A DNA stretch of 64,000 nucleotides from Treponema sp. (GCA_014804005.1 JAAVAP010000013.1:76302-140301), one strand, 5' to 3'. Shown: positions 7,899-17,412, counted from the stretch's first letter. Notes: generated by a model from the letters alone, not told the origin. Numbers and translations: made by a program.

Positions 7899-9365
7899 TT
7901 GTTTTACAAAAGGAAATCTAATATTTTATTTAGAGATTATGTCTCTTTTGGATATATAACAGATGACAGAAATTTTGGATACAGACAATTAGTTAATAAT
8001 GAAAATGTTATAGGTGATAGAATTTTGTCTCAAAGCGGAACTGTCTTTTTTTCTGTTTTAAATAAAGAGCCTCAGATGATTGATAAGCTTGTCGCTGAAA
8101 TAAAAAAGAAATTCCCTAATATAACTTTTGAAGTTTTAAGAAGAGATGCAATAAAATTTTATCATGAACTTGAAAAAGATGGTTTTGTGATATTTGGCAA
8201 TACATTTCAAGAATGCGAGTCAAATGATTTTAAGTTCTCTTATAAAACAATAAAAAACGCAAGCAACAACACATTCGCGTCTTACTCCATAACTAATAAA
8301 CAGTATACGCAAGATTTTTTTAATGAGTATTTTGCTGGAATTCCCCAACTTACAAGCATACACATAGAAATCACGTCTAAATGTAATGAACGATGCGTTC
8401 ATTGTTATATTCCACATGAAAATAAAATAACAGACATGCCTCCCAATTTATTTTTTGATATTTTAAACCAATGTAGAAATATGAATTTATTACATATAAC
8501 TATTAGTGGTGGAGAGCCAATGTTGCATAAAGATTTCTGTGAGTTTTTGAAAAAATGCAGAGAATATGATTTTTCTGTACGAATTCTGACAAATTTGACT
8601 ATACTTGAAGATAAAATTATAAAAGAACTAAAAACAAATAGTTTATTATGTATTCAAACATCTTTATACGCTATGAATGCAGATATCCACGATAAAATAA
8701 CAAATGTACAAGGAAGTTTTGAAAATACAATGAAGGGGATTTTACAGCTAATAGAAAATGACATCCCCTTACAGATAAGTTGTCCTATAATGAAGCAAAA
8801 CAAAGATTATTATGCTGATGTTGTATTATGGGCAAAGAAAAACAATGTCGAAGTTAATTATGACCCAGCACTCATTGGCAAATATAATAGCACGACACAA
8901 AATTTGGAAAATAGATTAACAATTGCAGAAGTTAGGGAAATAATAGAGAACGAAATTAAAAACGATTTAAATCAACTAGGGCAATTAAAACATGATGTAA
9001 TTAAAAAGGAAACGATTGCGCCAAATGATAAAATATGCAGTGTTTGTAATTCTTCAATTTGTATTGCTGAAAATGGCAATGTATATCCTTGTATAGGTTG
9101 GCAATCATATGTTGTTGGCAATATAAAGGAAAAGCCCCTTAAATTTATTTGGGAAAATTCTGAAAAACTCCAGTATTTAAGGAACTTGCGAAACAAAGAC
9201 TTTCCAAAATGTATAAAATGTCCTGAAAAATCATTTTGTACGATGTGTATGGTTCGAAATGCAAATGAAAATCCCGATGGAAATCCACTGGTAGTTAATA
9301 ATTATTTTTGCGATATGGCAAGAATTACAAAAGAAATTTATTTTTCTCATATACATCTTTTATAA
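7899..9365 (+). CDS. Radical SAM/SPASM peptide maturase with PqqD-like N-terminal domain
   Basis: Residues about 5-95 resemble a PqqD-like peptide-recognition domain (FRDYVSFGYITDDRNF ... FEVLRRDAIKFYHEL). The radical SAM cluster motif is CNERCVHC (CxxxCxxC, about residue 162), followed by the SAM-binding ISGGEP. The C-terminus is a SPASM-type domain with about nine cysteines (KICSVCNSSIC, YPCIGW, CIKCPEKSFCTMC, YFCDM), expected to bind auxiliary Fe-S clusters. I prefer the TTG at 7899, which has GGGAG seven bases upstream, over the GTG at 7881 that is buried in the stem-loop. The likely substrate is the 38-residue peptide just upstream. The gene is about 30 percent GC. Confidence 0.8.
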   Translation: MFYKRKSNILFRDYVSFGYITDDRNFGYRQLVNNENVIGDRILSQSGTVFFSVLNKEPQMIDKLVAEIKKKFPNITFEVLRRDAIKFYHELEKDGFVIFGNTFQECESNDFKFSYKTIKNASNNTFASYSITNKQYTQDFFNEYFAGIPQLTSIHIEITSKCNERCVHCYIPHENKITDMPPNLFFDILNQCRNMNLLHITISGGEPMLHKDFCEFLKKCREYDFSVRILTNLTILEDKIIKELKTNSLLCIQTSLYAMNADIHDKITNVQGSFENTMKGILQLIENDIPLQISCPIMKQNKDYYADVVLWAKKNNVEVNYDPALIGKYNSTTQNLENRLTIAEVREIIENEIKNDLNQLGQLKHDVIKKETIAPNDKICSVCNSSICIAENGNVYPCIGWQSYVVGNIKEKPLKFIWENSEKLQYLRNLRNKDFPKCIKCPEKSFCTMCMVRNANENPDGNPLVVNNYFCDMARITKEIYFSHIHLL

Positions 9366-9689
9366 TTTTACAAAATAAATGCTTAATTTATTATTGATTT
9401 ATTTTCTTTTGCACCAGTTATAGCAATGGTGGTGTGGTAGTTTCAAATAGCAAACTTTTAGAATTTTCAATAAAAAAAGCATAAAAACTGCCTTGCATTT
9501 TTACATTATATTATAAAATGCTGTATAAGGGGATATTGCTCTGCTAGTCTTCTTCATATTGCATTTCGTCAATTATGCCACAAATTCGCAAAAAATTTCA
9601 ACACAAAATGCCCTGCATCACCTGCCCCCCCACACAGTATTTATTTCAATCCAAAATACATACTGTATTTCAAGTTAAAATTCTACTCA

Positions 9690-9724
9690 TTTGAAGATGA
9701 AATCAATAGCATTTCATCTTCAAA
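9690..9724. other. Perfect 13-bp inverted repeat
   Basis: TTTGAAGATGAAA (9690-9702) and TTTCATCTTCAAA (9712-9724) enclose a 9-base loop. There is no T-tract. It could be an mRNA end hairpin about 330 bases past the radical SAM gene, or a protein-binding site. Confidence 0.5.
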
Positions 9725-9807
9725 ATAAGCTTAATTTGAAAGCAAAATTCATACTATTTTAGAATTCAGTGCTATGTTTTCAATGTTCTAAATGTCACAC
9801 ACTCTTA

Positions 9808-9990
9808 CATTAAAGACGCTCCAAAATTTAAATTTAAGACTCTCTTTAACCGCCGTTAAAGACCATCCAAAACGTACGTTAAAGACTCCCTTTAATTGCC
9901 GTTAAAGACCATCCAAAACGTACGTTAAAGACTCCCTTTAATTGCAATTAAAGACACTCCAAAATTTACATTAAAGAACATCTTAAATAA
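9808..9990. repeat. Eight iterated copies of a 23-bp TTAAAGAC repeat
   Basis: Successive copies begin with TTAAAGAC (or TTTAAGAC / TTAAAGAA) every 23-24 bp. The middle part, from 9855, is an exact 46-bp higher-order duplication made of two different half units. Junctions create palindromes: CTTTAATTGCAATTAAAG is a perfect 18-bp one, and AACGTACGTT occurs twice. The spacing is about two helical turns, so identical faces of the DNA repeat. This resembles iterons or a multi-site operator. No replication gene is adjacent. Confidence 0.6.
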
Positions 9991-10140
9991 AACAAAAAAA
10001 TATACATAAATATTTTTCTGAATGCAATTTTTCTTTAAAAAAATTCATACCTTATATGTAAGAAATTGGCTAAAAAACTAAAAAAAACGCGACAGGAATA
10101 ATATGGAAAGCATGATTATATTTTGGCAATAAAAAAATAC

Positions 10141-10252
10141 AGGAGGTGATGCCTATGATACGCGAAACAAAATCGGCTTGAGCGAAACAAAACTTTCTTT
10201 TAGAAAGCAAAGTGGTCGTGCTCAAGCCGAGCGAGATTTGCGCCGCAAATCT
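10141..10252 (+). ncRNA. Structured leader-like RNA with orphan ribosome site
   Basis: AGGAGG (10141-10146) precedes an ATG (10155) that opens only eight codons (MIRETKSA, stop 10179-10181). From 10173 an 11-bp stem TCGGCTTGAGC / GCTCAAGCCGA (10173-10183, 10220-10230) encloses a smaller stem (10193-10198 with 10202-10207), and a third hairpin follows (10234-10240 with 10246-10252). The stop codon of the mini-frame lies in the first stem. It may be an attenuator-like leader for the HU-type gene about 120 bp on, or a small RNA. Confidence 0.35.
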
Positions 10253-10372
10253 TGCAGGATAAAGTCAATCGCTTGACTGGCATTAGGCAAAGAGATTTTA
10301 AGCGATTTTCTTTTCCTTGTCTACAAAAAAAACGACCCTTAAAAAACTTTTTTTCATAAGTGAGGTGAAACT

Positions 10373-11152
10373 ATGGAAAAGAAATTCGACAATTCATTTG
10401 TCAACCTGCGCGAAGAGGCTAACGGGCGAGTGTCCGTCAAACTTCAGCCGAACACGCTCAACAAGTCTGATTCCGAACAGTATTACGGAAGGGTTACGCG
10501 CGTAACTTATTCAAACCAAAACCTTCTCGACATGGTGGCGGAGGAACTTCCGGACATGTCCATCGGAAAAATCACCGATGTGATGACCGCCTATACCGCC
10601 GTGTTGCAAAAGACTCTTGCCAATGGATGCGCATGCAAATTTGGAACGCTGGGCACTTTCTACATCGCCTCGAAAGGCACTACGTAAAGCGCGAACGGCA
10701 AGACCGAACTTACTATAAAGTTCACGCCGGAAAAAAACTTGTATGATGCTGCGCAAAAAATCGAAATTGCGGAATCCAGCTATGCCGCGCCCACGGTTAC
10801 TATTGACAGCATAACGGACATCACAAGAAACGTATCGGACGGCGTGCTCAAGTCGGGAACATCGGTAAGCATACGCGGCAACAACCTGCGAATCGGCGGA
10901 ACGGAAAGCGGAATTTGGTGCGCACCAGTGGACGATGAAGGGAAATTCACGGACGATGCTTCGAATTGGAAGGAAGTGACGCAGGAATTCTTCATGAACA
11001 CTTCCAAGAACCTTATGTTCACGCTTCCCGAAGGCCTTGAAACTGAAACAAAATATTGCTTCGTACTCAAGACACGTTGCATCGGATATTCCAAGCACGA
11101 GCGAAAGTGCATCTTGCAAACCACAACGCCCAGCTTCAAAGTGGTGGCGTAA
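10373..11152 (+). pseudogene. HU-HIG / DUF4469-type DNA-binding protein interrupted by one in-frame TAA
   Basis: The frame begins with a good ribosome site (GAGGTGAAACT before ATG) and codes for an HU-like domain (residues about 15-104, with LLDMVAEELPDMSIGKITDVM and FGTLGTFYIASKG). A TAA at 10685-10687 stops it. The same frame continues at once with SANGKTELTIKFTPEKNLYD and an Ig-like tail to the TAA at 11150-11152. A single GAA-to-TAA change would explain the break, since the full 259-residue layout is the normal HU-HIG plus DUF4469-type form. It could also be a sequencing error or a true short product of 104 residues. Confidence 0.7.
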
Positions 11153-11179
11153 TTGGTTTAAACGAACGGACAAAACACC

Positions 11180-11218
11180 CGCAGGCATTTACCTTGTAGA
11201 GCAAGGCAAATGCCTGCG
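11180..11218. terminator. Strong hairpin after the HU-type gene
   Basis: CGCAGGCATTT (11180-11190) pairs with AAATGCCTGCG (11208-11218), and an inner CCTTG / CAAGG pair closes on a 5-base loop. There is no clear T-run, so termination is likely but may need other factors. It lies 28 bp beyond the stop. The remaining bases to clpB show no gene. Confidence 0.5.
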
Positions 11219-11358
11219 ATTCCTGTCCAAACGCTTTCGTAAATTCCTTTTCAAAAGTTTGCCTTTCTTCTCTGATTTCATTATCTTGAAAAGTAAGGAA
11301 GTCTCGGACTTTTTTGATTCGACGCTTCCTTTGAAATGTTTTGATTTGGGGGTGAAAT

Positions 11359-13941
11359 ATGGATCAGGACAAAATGACTATAAAGGCGTTCGACGTATTG
11401 CAGGAAGCATCTTCTTTGGCGAGACAAAACGATCACGCGGAAATAGGAAACGGGCACATTCTTGTGGCGATGCTCGAACAGAAAGACGGAATCATTCCTC
11501 CGCTCGTGGAAAGGATCGGAATCAACGCGGCCGCGCTTTCTTCGCAGGTGCGGCTTCTTTGGGAAAAGATTCCGCGCGTAAGCGGCAACACGAATCTCTT
11601 GCTTTCAAACATGGCGCAACGCACTTTGGCGAACGCCGAAAAGGAAATGTCGCACCTGAAAGACGAGTATGTCTCTACCGAGCACTTTCTTTTGGCAATG
11701 ACGCAAAATTCGGATGAAGTCTCGTCCTTGCTAAAGGGAAACGGGATCACGAAAGACTCGATTTTGCAGGCACTCAAGTCGATTCGTGGCAATTCCAAGA
11801 TAGATTCTCAAGATCCCGAAAGCTCAATGCGCTCGCTTGAAAAATATTGCGCGGATTTGACGAGCCTCGCGCGCCAGGACAAAATCGATCCTGTAATCGG
11901 ACGCGACGAGGAAATAAGGCGCGTTATGCAAGTGCTGAGCCGCCGCACGAAAAACAATCCTGTCTTGATTGGCGAGCCGGGCGTGGGAAAGACCGCCGTC
12001 GTGGAAGGGCTTGCGTTGCGGATTGCGAAAGGCGACGTGCCCGAAAGCCTCAAGAACAAGAGGCTTCTTTCGCTTGACATGGGCGCGCTTGTGGCGGGCG
12101 CGAAATACAAGGGCGAATTCGAAGAGCGTCTGAAGGGCGTTATTGACGAAGTGAAAAAATCCGACGGCAAGATAATTCTTTTCATCGACGAGCTTCATAC
12201 GATTGTCGGGGCTGGAAGCGGCGAAGGCTCTACAAGCGCGGCGAACCTTCTCAAGCCCGCGCTCGCCCGAGGCGAGCTTCGCGCGATTGGCGCGACCACC
12301 CTTGACGAGTATCGGAAATACATCGAAAAGGACGCCGCTTTGGAAAGGCGTTTTCAGCAAGTCCTCTGCGCAGAACCCAATCTCGAGAATACGATTGCCA
12401 TATTGCGCGGTCTCCGCGAAAAATACGAAATCCATCACGGTGTGCGCATCGAGGACGAGGCGTTGGTTTCGGCGGCGACACTTTCCGACAGGTATATCAC
12501 GAACAGGTTTTTGCCGGACAAGGCAATCGACTTGGTTGACGAAGCCGCGAGCCGCCTCAAGATGGAAATCGAGAGCGAGCCGACCGAACTCGACAGGATA
12601 GAGCGGAAAATCTTGCAGCTTCAAATAGAAAAGCAGTCGCTCGCAAAGGAAAGCGACGAGGCCAGCAAGGAACGCCTTGAAAAGCTCAACGGCGAGCTTT
12701 CTGAACTGGGGCAAAAGCGCGACGCGATGAAATTGCAGTGGCAGAACGAAAAGGCCGCGATTGACTCTTCGCGCGAGGCGAAGGAAAAATTGGAAAGCGC
12801 GAAATTCGAACTTGAAAGGTGCACGGCAGAAGGAAAGCTTGAACGCGCCGCGGAATTGAAATATTCGATAATTCCCGAACTCGAAAAAAAACTGAAGTCC
12901 GCAGATTCAAAAGATAGCGGGGATGGACAAACGGATGGCGCGCAACTTTTGCGCGAGACCGTCACCGAAGAGGACATCGCCCGCGTCGTTTCCTCGTGGA
13001 CTGGAATTCCCGTCGCGAAAATGATGGGAAGCGAAAAGGAAAAATACATCGCCCTTGAAAGCGAGCTGCACAAGCGCGTCATCGGGCAGGACGAGGCCGT
13101 GCAGGTTGTGAGCGACGCGATCAGAAGAAACCGCTCCGGGCTTTCCGACCCGAACAAGCCGCTCGGAAGTTTCCTTTTCATCGGGCCTACGGGCGTGGGA
13201 AAAACTGAACTCGCCAAGACTTTGGCGGATTTCTTGTTCAACGACGAGCGCGCGCTTACAAGGATCGACATGAGCGAATACATGGAAAAGTTTTCCGTAA
13301 CCCGGCTTATCGGCGCGCCTCCGGGATATGTCGGCTATGACGAGGGCGGGCAGCTCACGGAAGCCGTCCGAAGAAGGCCGTACAGCGTCGTGCTTTTTGA
13401 CGAAATCGAAAAGGCTCATCCCGATGTGTTCAACGTGCTTTTGCAAGTGCTGGATGACGGACGCTTGACCGACGGGCAAGGACGAATCGTTGACTTTAAG
13501 AATGCGATTATAATAATGACAAGCAATTTGGCGAGCGAGCTGATTTTGGAAGCCGACACGGACGAAAAGCTTAAGGCGATAAAAGAAAAATTGAACGAAA
13601 TCCTAAAAGACTCGTTCAAGCCTGAATTCTTGAACCGAATCGACGAAATCGTAATGTTCACTCGGCTCGACAAGTCGTTCATCGCAGAAATTGTTCGCTA
13701 CCAATTGGAGCGCGTGGCGAAACGCCTTGAATCGCATCGCATAAAGATTCAGTTCGAAAAAAGCGCGTTGGACTTTCTTTGCGAGAAAGGCTACGACCCC
13801 GCGTTCGGCGCGAGGCCTGTAAAGCGCGCGATTCAGACCTATGTCGAAAATCCGCTTGCGAAGGAAATTCTGCGCGGCGCGTTTTCCGATGGCAGCACGA
13901 TTAAGGCAAGCGCGCAAGGGGAAGAAATAAAATTCAGCTAG
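11359..13941 (+). CDS. clpB: ClpB disaggregase
   Basis: An 860-residue Hsp100 AAA+ chaperone that, with DnaK, pulls proteins out of aggregates. The order is normal: Clp N-domain with two helical repeats (1-145), first AAA domain with GEPGVGKT (about 204) and LFIDELH, a long coiled-coil middle domain rich in Glu/Lys (about 400-530), and the second AAA domain with GPTGVGKT (about 610) and [19 protein letters not shown]. The middle domain separates it from ClpA/ClpC. The ATG has GGGGGTG nearby. Its end overlaps the convergent rlmJ gene by 8 bp around the palindromic stop CTAG. No CIRCE or sigma-32-like site was recognised upstream. Confidence 0.95.
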   Translation: MDQDKMTIKAFDVLQEASSLARQNDHAEIGNGHILVAMLEQKDGIIPPLVERIGINAAALSSQVRLLWEKIPRVSGNTNLLLSNMAQRTLANAEKEMSHLKDEYVSTEHFLLAMTQNSDEVSSLLKGNGITKDSILQALKSIRGNSKIDSQDPESSMRSLEKYCADLTSLARQDKIDPVIGRDEEIRRVMQVLSRRTKNNPVLIGEPGVGKTAVVEGLALRIAKGDVPESLKNKRLLSLDMGALVAGAKYKGEFEERLKGVIDEVKKSDGKIILFIDELHTIVGAGSGEGSTSAANLLKPALARGELRAIGATTLDEYRKYIEKDAALERRFQQVLCAEPNLENTIAILRGLREKYEIHHGVRIEDEALVSAATLSDRYITNRFLPDKAIDLVDEAASRLKMEIESEPTELDRIERKILQLQIEKQSLAKESDEASKERLEKLNGELSELGQKRDAMKLQWQNEKAAIDSSREAKEKLESAKFELERCTAEGKLERAAELKYSIIPELEKKLKSADSKDSGDGQTDGAQLLRETVTEEDIARVVSSWTGIPVAKMMGSEKEKYIALESELHKRVIGQDEAVQVVSDAIRRNRSGLSDPNKPLGSFLFIGPTGVGKTELAKTLADFLFNDERALTRIDMSEYMEKFSVTRLIGAPPGYVGYDEGGQLTEAVRRRPYSVVLFDEIEKAHPDVFNVLLQVLDDGRLTDGQGRIVDFKNAIIIMTSNLASELILEADTDEKLKAIKEKLNEILKDSFKPEFLNRIDEIVMFTRLDKSFIAEIVRYQLERVAKRLESHRIKIQFEKSALDFLCEKGYDPAFGARPVKRAIQTYVENPLAKEILRGAFSDGSTIKASAQGEEIKFS

Positions 13942-14905
13942 TCGGCTTGCTGATTCGTATTGAGAATGCCGCGTCCTTGTAAATCGCGCCGCAAAGGAAT
14001 TCCAAAGCCTCGCGCAGTTGCGAGTCGAGTTTCCACGGCGCGTTCAGGACGAGCATTCCGCTTCCCAAAAGGTTCGCGGTGCTTTTCTTGCTCTCGCTTC
14101 CTGGGAAGAATTCCGCGCGCAGGATTTCCGCGTGGGCGTTTTTCCTTTTCGCCGCATCCTCGATTTGGAAAATCATTTCTTTGATTTGCTCCTTCTTGCC
14201 TTCCAAAATTGGATACCAAAGCGCGATGATTCCCGCGCTCCATTTTTTGTGGACGGCGCGGACGGTCTTTGTCACCGCGTCGAATTCGCCCAAGTCTTCA
14301 TAAGCGGGATCAATCAGGACCGCGCCGCGCTTTATTTGTGGAGGCGTGGATGCGGACAAGTTTTTCAAGCCGTCCGCATGGAAAATCTTCACGGCGCAAT
14401 GTTTTTTGCTTTGCGCATTTTGCGAAGCATCGTTTTTTCCGATTTTTTCATTTTTTTCAATCGAATTTTCTTCGAGCGATTTTTTTCCCAAAATGTTTTC
14501 GCGAAGTCTTTCGATTTCCGCGGGATGAAGCTCGCAAAGAAAAAGGCTCGAGCCGCGTCGTATCAAATTGCGCTCAAGCAAGGGCGAGCCAGGATAGCAC
14601 GATATTTTCAAGTACGGCGAGATTTGTTCGAAATAAAATCTCACGCATTCAGGAATTTCTCCTTGCGAAAGCCCTTCGCCGCTTTTTTCAAAAAAGTCGC
14701 GCAGTGCCAAGATTCCTTTTTCTGCTTCGAGAGTTTTTTTTGCCGACGCGCATTCAAGCGAATAAAGCGCGCTTCCCGCATGCGTGTCGAAAAAAGTGTA
14801 TGGAGAATCCTTTGCGTTCAGATGGCGCAGAATCTGAACGAGCGCGATGTGCTTGAGAATGTCGGCGTGGTTTCCCGCATGGAATTCGTGCAAATAGCTC
14901 AGCAT
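13934..14905 (-). CDS. rlmJ: 23S rRNA A2030 N6-methyltransferase RlmJ
   Basis: A 323-residue protein with the diagnostic N-terminus MLSYLHEFHAGNHADILKH, a DTHAGSALY SAM-binding segment, and LIDPAYE (the DPPYE-type catalytic motif, here DPAYE). It methylates the adenine base of the ribosomal exit-tunnel region. I start at 14905, the ATG of the conserved N-terminus, because the 20 residues an earlier start would add do not belong to the family. It starts 10 bp after the stop of nadE and is thus cotranscribed with it. A Lys/Glu/Ser-rich insert (about residues 150-170) makes it somewhat longer than the usual 280. Confidence 0.9.
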   Translation of the reverse strand: MLSYLHEFHAGNHADILKHIALVQILRHLNAKDSPYTFFDTHAGSALYSLECASAKKTLEAEKGILALRDFFEKSGEGLSQGEIPECVRFYFEQISPYLKISCYPGSPLLERNLIRRGSSLFLCELHPAEIERLRENILGKKSLEENSIEKNEKIGKNDASQNAQSKKHCAVKIFHADGLKNLSASTPPQIKRGAVLIDPAYEDLGEFDAVTKTVRAVHKKWSAGIIALWYPILEGKKEQIKEMIFQIEDAAKRKNAHAEILRAEFFPGSESKKSTANLLGSGMLVLNAPWKLDSQLREALEFLCGAIYKDAAFSIRISKPTS

Positions 14906-14915
14906 GATTTTACTT

Positions 14916-16895
14916 TTATTCGAGAGAGTTGATTTCGGAAAGCCATGCGTCCGCGCTTGCGTCACTTGGCATTCTCCAGTCGCCTCTTGGCGAAAGGCTC
15001 ACGCTTCCGACCTTCGCGCCGTCCGGCATGCACGAGCGTTTGAATTGCTGCGAGAAAAATCTCTTGTAGAAAACCTTCATCCAATGCTTTATCGTCGCGG
15101 GCGGATATTCGTTTTCGGCGAACGCTTTTTTCGCAAGAAAATAAATTTTCCTCGGCGAAAATCCGAAGCGCAGAATGTTGTACAGAAAAAAATCGTGCAG
15201 TTCGTAAGGGCCTACGATTTCCTCGGTCTTTTGCGAAATGCCGCCTTGTTCGGGGGGAAGCAGTTCAGGGCTTACGGGCGTGTTCAGAATGTCGAACAAA
15301 ACTTCGCTCAGCTTCTTGTTCTGCGCTTGGCCAGTTTTCTCTTGCGCGAAAGCGGCCGCCTCGCGTTCTACGATGTGGCGGACAAGCGTTTTTGGAATCG
15401 ACGAGTTCACGCCGTACATCGACATGTGGTCGCCGTTGTAGGTGCACCAGCCGAGCGCGAGTTCCGAAAGGTCGCCCGTGCCGATTACGATCGCGCCTTC
15501 CTTGTTCGCCAAGTCCATCAGGATTTGCGTGCGCTCTCGCGCCTGTGCGTTTTCATAGGTCGCGTCGTGCACGCTTTCGTCTTGCCTGATGTCCTTGAAA
15601 TGCTGGCGCACCGAATCCGAAATCGGGATTTCACGGAGCGTTGCTCCGGTTTCTTTTGCGAGCGAGCATGCGTTCTCGTAAGTGCGCCCTGTCGTGCCGA
15701 AGCCGGGCATCGTTACGGCTATGATTCCCATGCGGTCGAGCGAGCAAAGGTCGAACGCGCGGCAAGTCACCAAAAGCGCGAGCGTCGAGTCAAGCCCTCC
15801 TGAAAGTCCGATTACCGCGTTCTTCGCGCCTATGTGCCGAAGCCTTTTTGCGAGCGACTGCGCTTGAAGCGTAATCACTTCGAGGCAGCGTTCGTCACGC
15901 GCGTCTTTTTCCTGCGGAACGAAAGGACGCTTTTCCACCTCGCGAAAGAAATTCGCATTTCCGTCGGATTTCTTTTCTTTGAGATTCACGAAAATTTCCT
16001 TGTGCGCGTTTGAATCGGATTCGCATTGCAAAAAAGTCGTAGTCTTGATTCGTTCGGCTTCGAGAAGCGAAACGTCGATGTCGGCGAAAATCATTCGGCT
16101 TTCGAACGGCGCGCTTTCCGCAAGAATCTTTCCGTTTTCCGAAATCAAATTGTGTCCAGCGAAGACCATGTCCTGCGTTGATTCGTCGCGCCCGCTGTTC
16201 GCATAGATGTACGCGCAGAAATTCCGCGCCGATGTGCTTTTCACCAAAAGCCGCCTGTATTCCGCCTTGCCGATTGTCTCGTTGCTCGCGGACAGGTTCG
16301 CGATTATCGTCGCTCCTGCCAAAGCGTGGCTTGTCGAAGGCGGAGTCGCGGTCCACAAGTCCTCGCAAATCTCGAACGCGATTTTCGCGCCGGGAAAATT
16401 TTCGGCGCAGACAAGAATGTCAGTTCCGAAAGGAACTTCGGGAAATTTCTGCGAAATGAAAATCGTTTCTCCCGCATTCGCTCCGCGCAAATTTTTCGCG
16501 GAAGCAAAATGCCTTGCCTCGTAGAATTCGCCGTGATTCGGAATGTACGTTTTTGGAACGAGAGCGAGGATTTCGCCCTTGTGCAAAATCGCCGCCGCGT
16601 TGTAAAGCGAGCCGCTTTTTTTCACTGGAAGCCCTACGGCGATTATCGTTTGAAGGGAAGAGGTTTCCTTCGCGATGAAGGCGAGCACTGAAAGCGCGTT
16701 TTGCAAAAGCGTTTCCTGAAAAAAAAGGTCGCCGCAAGTGTAGCCCGTTATGGAAAGTTCCGGCAGGACTAAAAGATCCGCGCTCTGCGATGCCGCCTCG
16801 TGCACCGCCGTGATGATTTTTTCTGAATTGAAAGCCGTGTCGCAAACCTTGAGTTCCACGCTCGCAGCCGCCGCTCGAAAATATCCATAGTTCAT
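14916..16895 (-). CDS. nadE: Glutamine-dependent NAD+ synthetase
   Basis: A 659-residue two-domain enzyme. The N-terminal nitrilase-type glutaminase has the Glu-Lys-Cys triad in LLVLPELSITGY, LVPKTYIPNHGEFYE and AFEICEDLW. The C-terminal synthetase has the P-loop SGGLDSTLALL (about residue 357). It makes NAD from deamido-NAD, ATP and glutamine. I choose the ATG at 16895 (MNYGYFRAAAA) because a TTGCCC-17-TACAAT promoter ends six bases before it, so the mRNA would be leaderless. The six-codon upstream extension would lie inside the promoter. rlmJ follows 10 bp downstream. Confidence 0.93.
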   Translation of the reverse strand: MNYGYFRAAAASVELKVCDTAFNSEKIITAVHEAASQSADLLVLPELSITGYTCGDLFFQETLLQNALSVLAFIAKETSSLQTIIAVGLPVKKSGSLYNAAAILHKGEILALVPKTYIPNHGEFYEARHFASAKNLRGANAGETIFISQKFPEVPFGTDILVCAENFPGAKIAFEICEDLWTATPPSTSHALAGATIIANLSASNETIGKAEYRRLLVKSTSARNFCAYIYANSGRDESTQDMVFAGHNLISENGKILAESAPFESRMIFADIDVSLLEAERIKTTTFLQCESDSNAHKEIFVNLKEKKSDGNANFFREVEKRPFVPQEKDARDERCLEVITLQAQSLAKRLRHIGAKNAVIGLSGGLDSTLALLVTCRAFDLCSLDRMGIIAVTMPGFGTTGRTYENACSLAKETGATLREIPISDSVRQHFKDIRQDESVHDATYENAQARERTQILMDLANKEGAIVIGTGDLSELALGWCTYNGDHMSMYGVNSSIPKTLVRHIVEREAAAFAQEKTGQAQNKKLSEVLFDILNTPVSPELLPPEQGGISQKTEEIVGPYELHDFFLYNILRFGFSPRKIYFLAKKAFAENEYPPATIKHWMKVFYKRFFSQQFKRSCMPDGAKVGSVSLSPRGDWRMPSDASADAWLSEINSLE

Positions 16896-16899
16896 AGAA

Positions 16900-16935
16900 A
16901 CATTGTAGCACATTTTGCGGCATTGGGCAAGGATG
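16900..16935. repeat. 36-bp direct repeat, left copy
   Basis: Identical over 36 bp to 19634-19669, with a further 10-15 bases of imperfect match to its right. The two copies bracket the AT-rich methyltransferase/DUF262-HNH island. The left copy carries the active nadE promoter. Confidence 0.85.
16902..16930 (-). promoter_or_regulatory. nadE promoter
   Basis: On the minus strand TTGCCC (16930-16925), 17 bp, TACAAT (16907-16902), then six bases to the ATG. The whole promoter is repeated at 19636-19664. Confidence 0.6.
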
Positions 16936-16986
16936 GTTCGCGCCTTTCCGCATCGTCTGCCGTGTATGTAAATCTGTCGCTCATTC

Positions 16987-17325
16987 CTATTTCGTAGTCT
17001 TTAATTCCGCCAAAGTCGGGTTTTCGTTCTGAAAGATTTTTATCTGCTCGTCGGTCAGTTTTTCAGGATAGTCTCGCCAAAAATTGAAAACCTTTTTTCT
17101 GTCGAACGAAAACCGAAAATCACCAATTATCCTTTTGTTATCGTCAAAGCAATCTATCCACCATATCAAATTACCTTTTTTTCTTTGAAAGAATTCATAT
17201 TCCTTGTAAGGGGATGTTTCATAATCACCATCGTCCCAAATTTCGCCCTTTAAAAGTTCTGAATTATTTATTTTGCAAAGTTTCTTTATCGTTTCCTCTT
17301 CTGAAATATTTTTGGCAACTTTCAT
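16987..17325 (-). CDS. Small hypothetical protein of the inserted island
   Basis: About 112 residues starting MKVAKNISEEETIKKL, with GGAG eleven bases before the ATG at 17325; an upstream ATG at 17373 would add a basic stretch without a ribosome site. Visible features are a Trp/aromatic-rich strand pair (NLIWWIDCFDD, IIGDFRFSFD) and a C-terminal KLTDEQIKIFQNENP helix. I do not recognise it with confidence. AT-rich. It is the last gene of the island, about 90 bp behind the HNH gene. Confidence 0.5.
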   Translation of the reverse strand: MKVAKNISEEETIKKLCKINNSELLKGEIWDDGDYETSPYKEYEFFQRKKGNLIWWIDCFDDNKRIIGDFRFSFDRKKVFNFWRDYPEKLTDEQIKIFQNENPTLAELKTTK

Positions 17326-17412
17326 TTCACGAAATCTCCTACGCCTCTTGGCTGATTTTTTTCTTGAGTTCACTTAACTCTGGATTACTTCAAGAAGCCG
17401 TATTGTATACTC

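Larger units (their letters stand above)
9366..10372. other. About 1 kb non-coding AT-rich region
   Basis: No convincing gene is seen on either strand. It holds a 13-bp perfect hairpin (9690-9724), a run of seven C (9625-9631), an array of 23-bp iterated repeats (9808-9990) and a strongly structured segment after an orphan ribosome site (10141-10252). It separates the accessory island from the HU-like gene. Confidence 0.6.

Noticed and set aside
9540..9592. Short minus-strand tail (IIDEMQYEED) before a TAG as another gene remnant
   Set aside because: Only about 17 codons are open, too little to support.
9625..9631. Third poly-C tract (seven C) as a promoter switch
   Set aside because: No -35/-10 pair or downstream gene is placed around it.
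9808..9990. Possible CRISPR array
   Set aside because: Units are contiguous with no unique spacers, and no cas genes are near.
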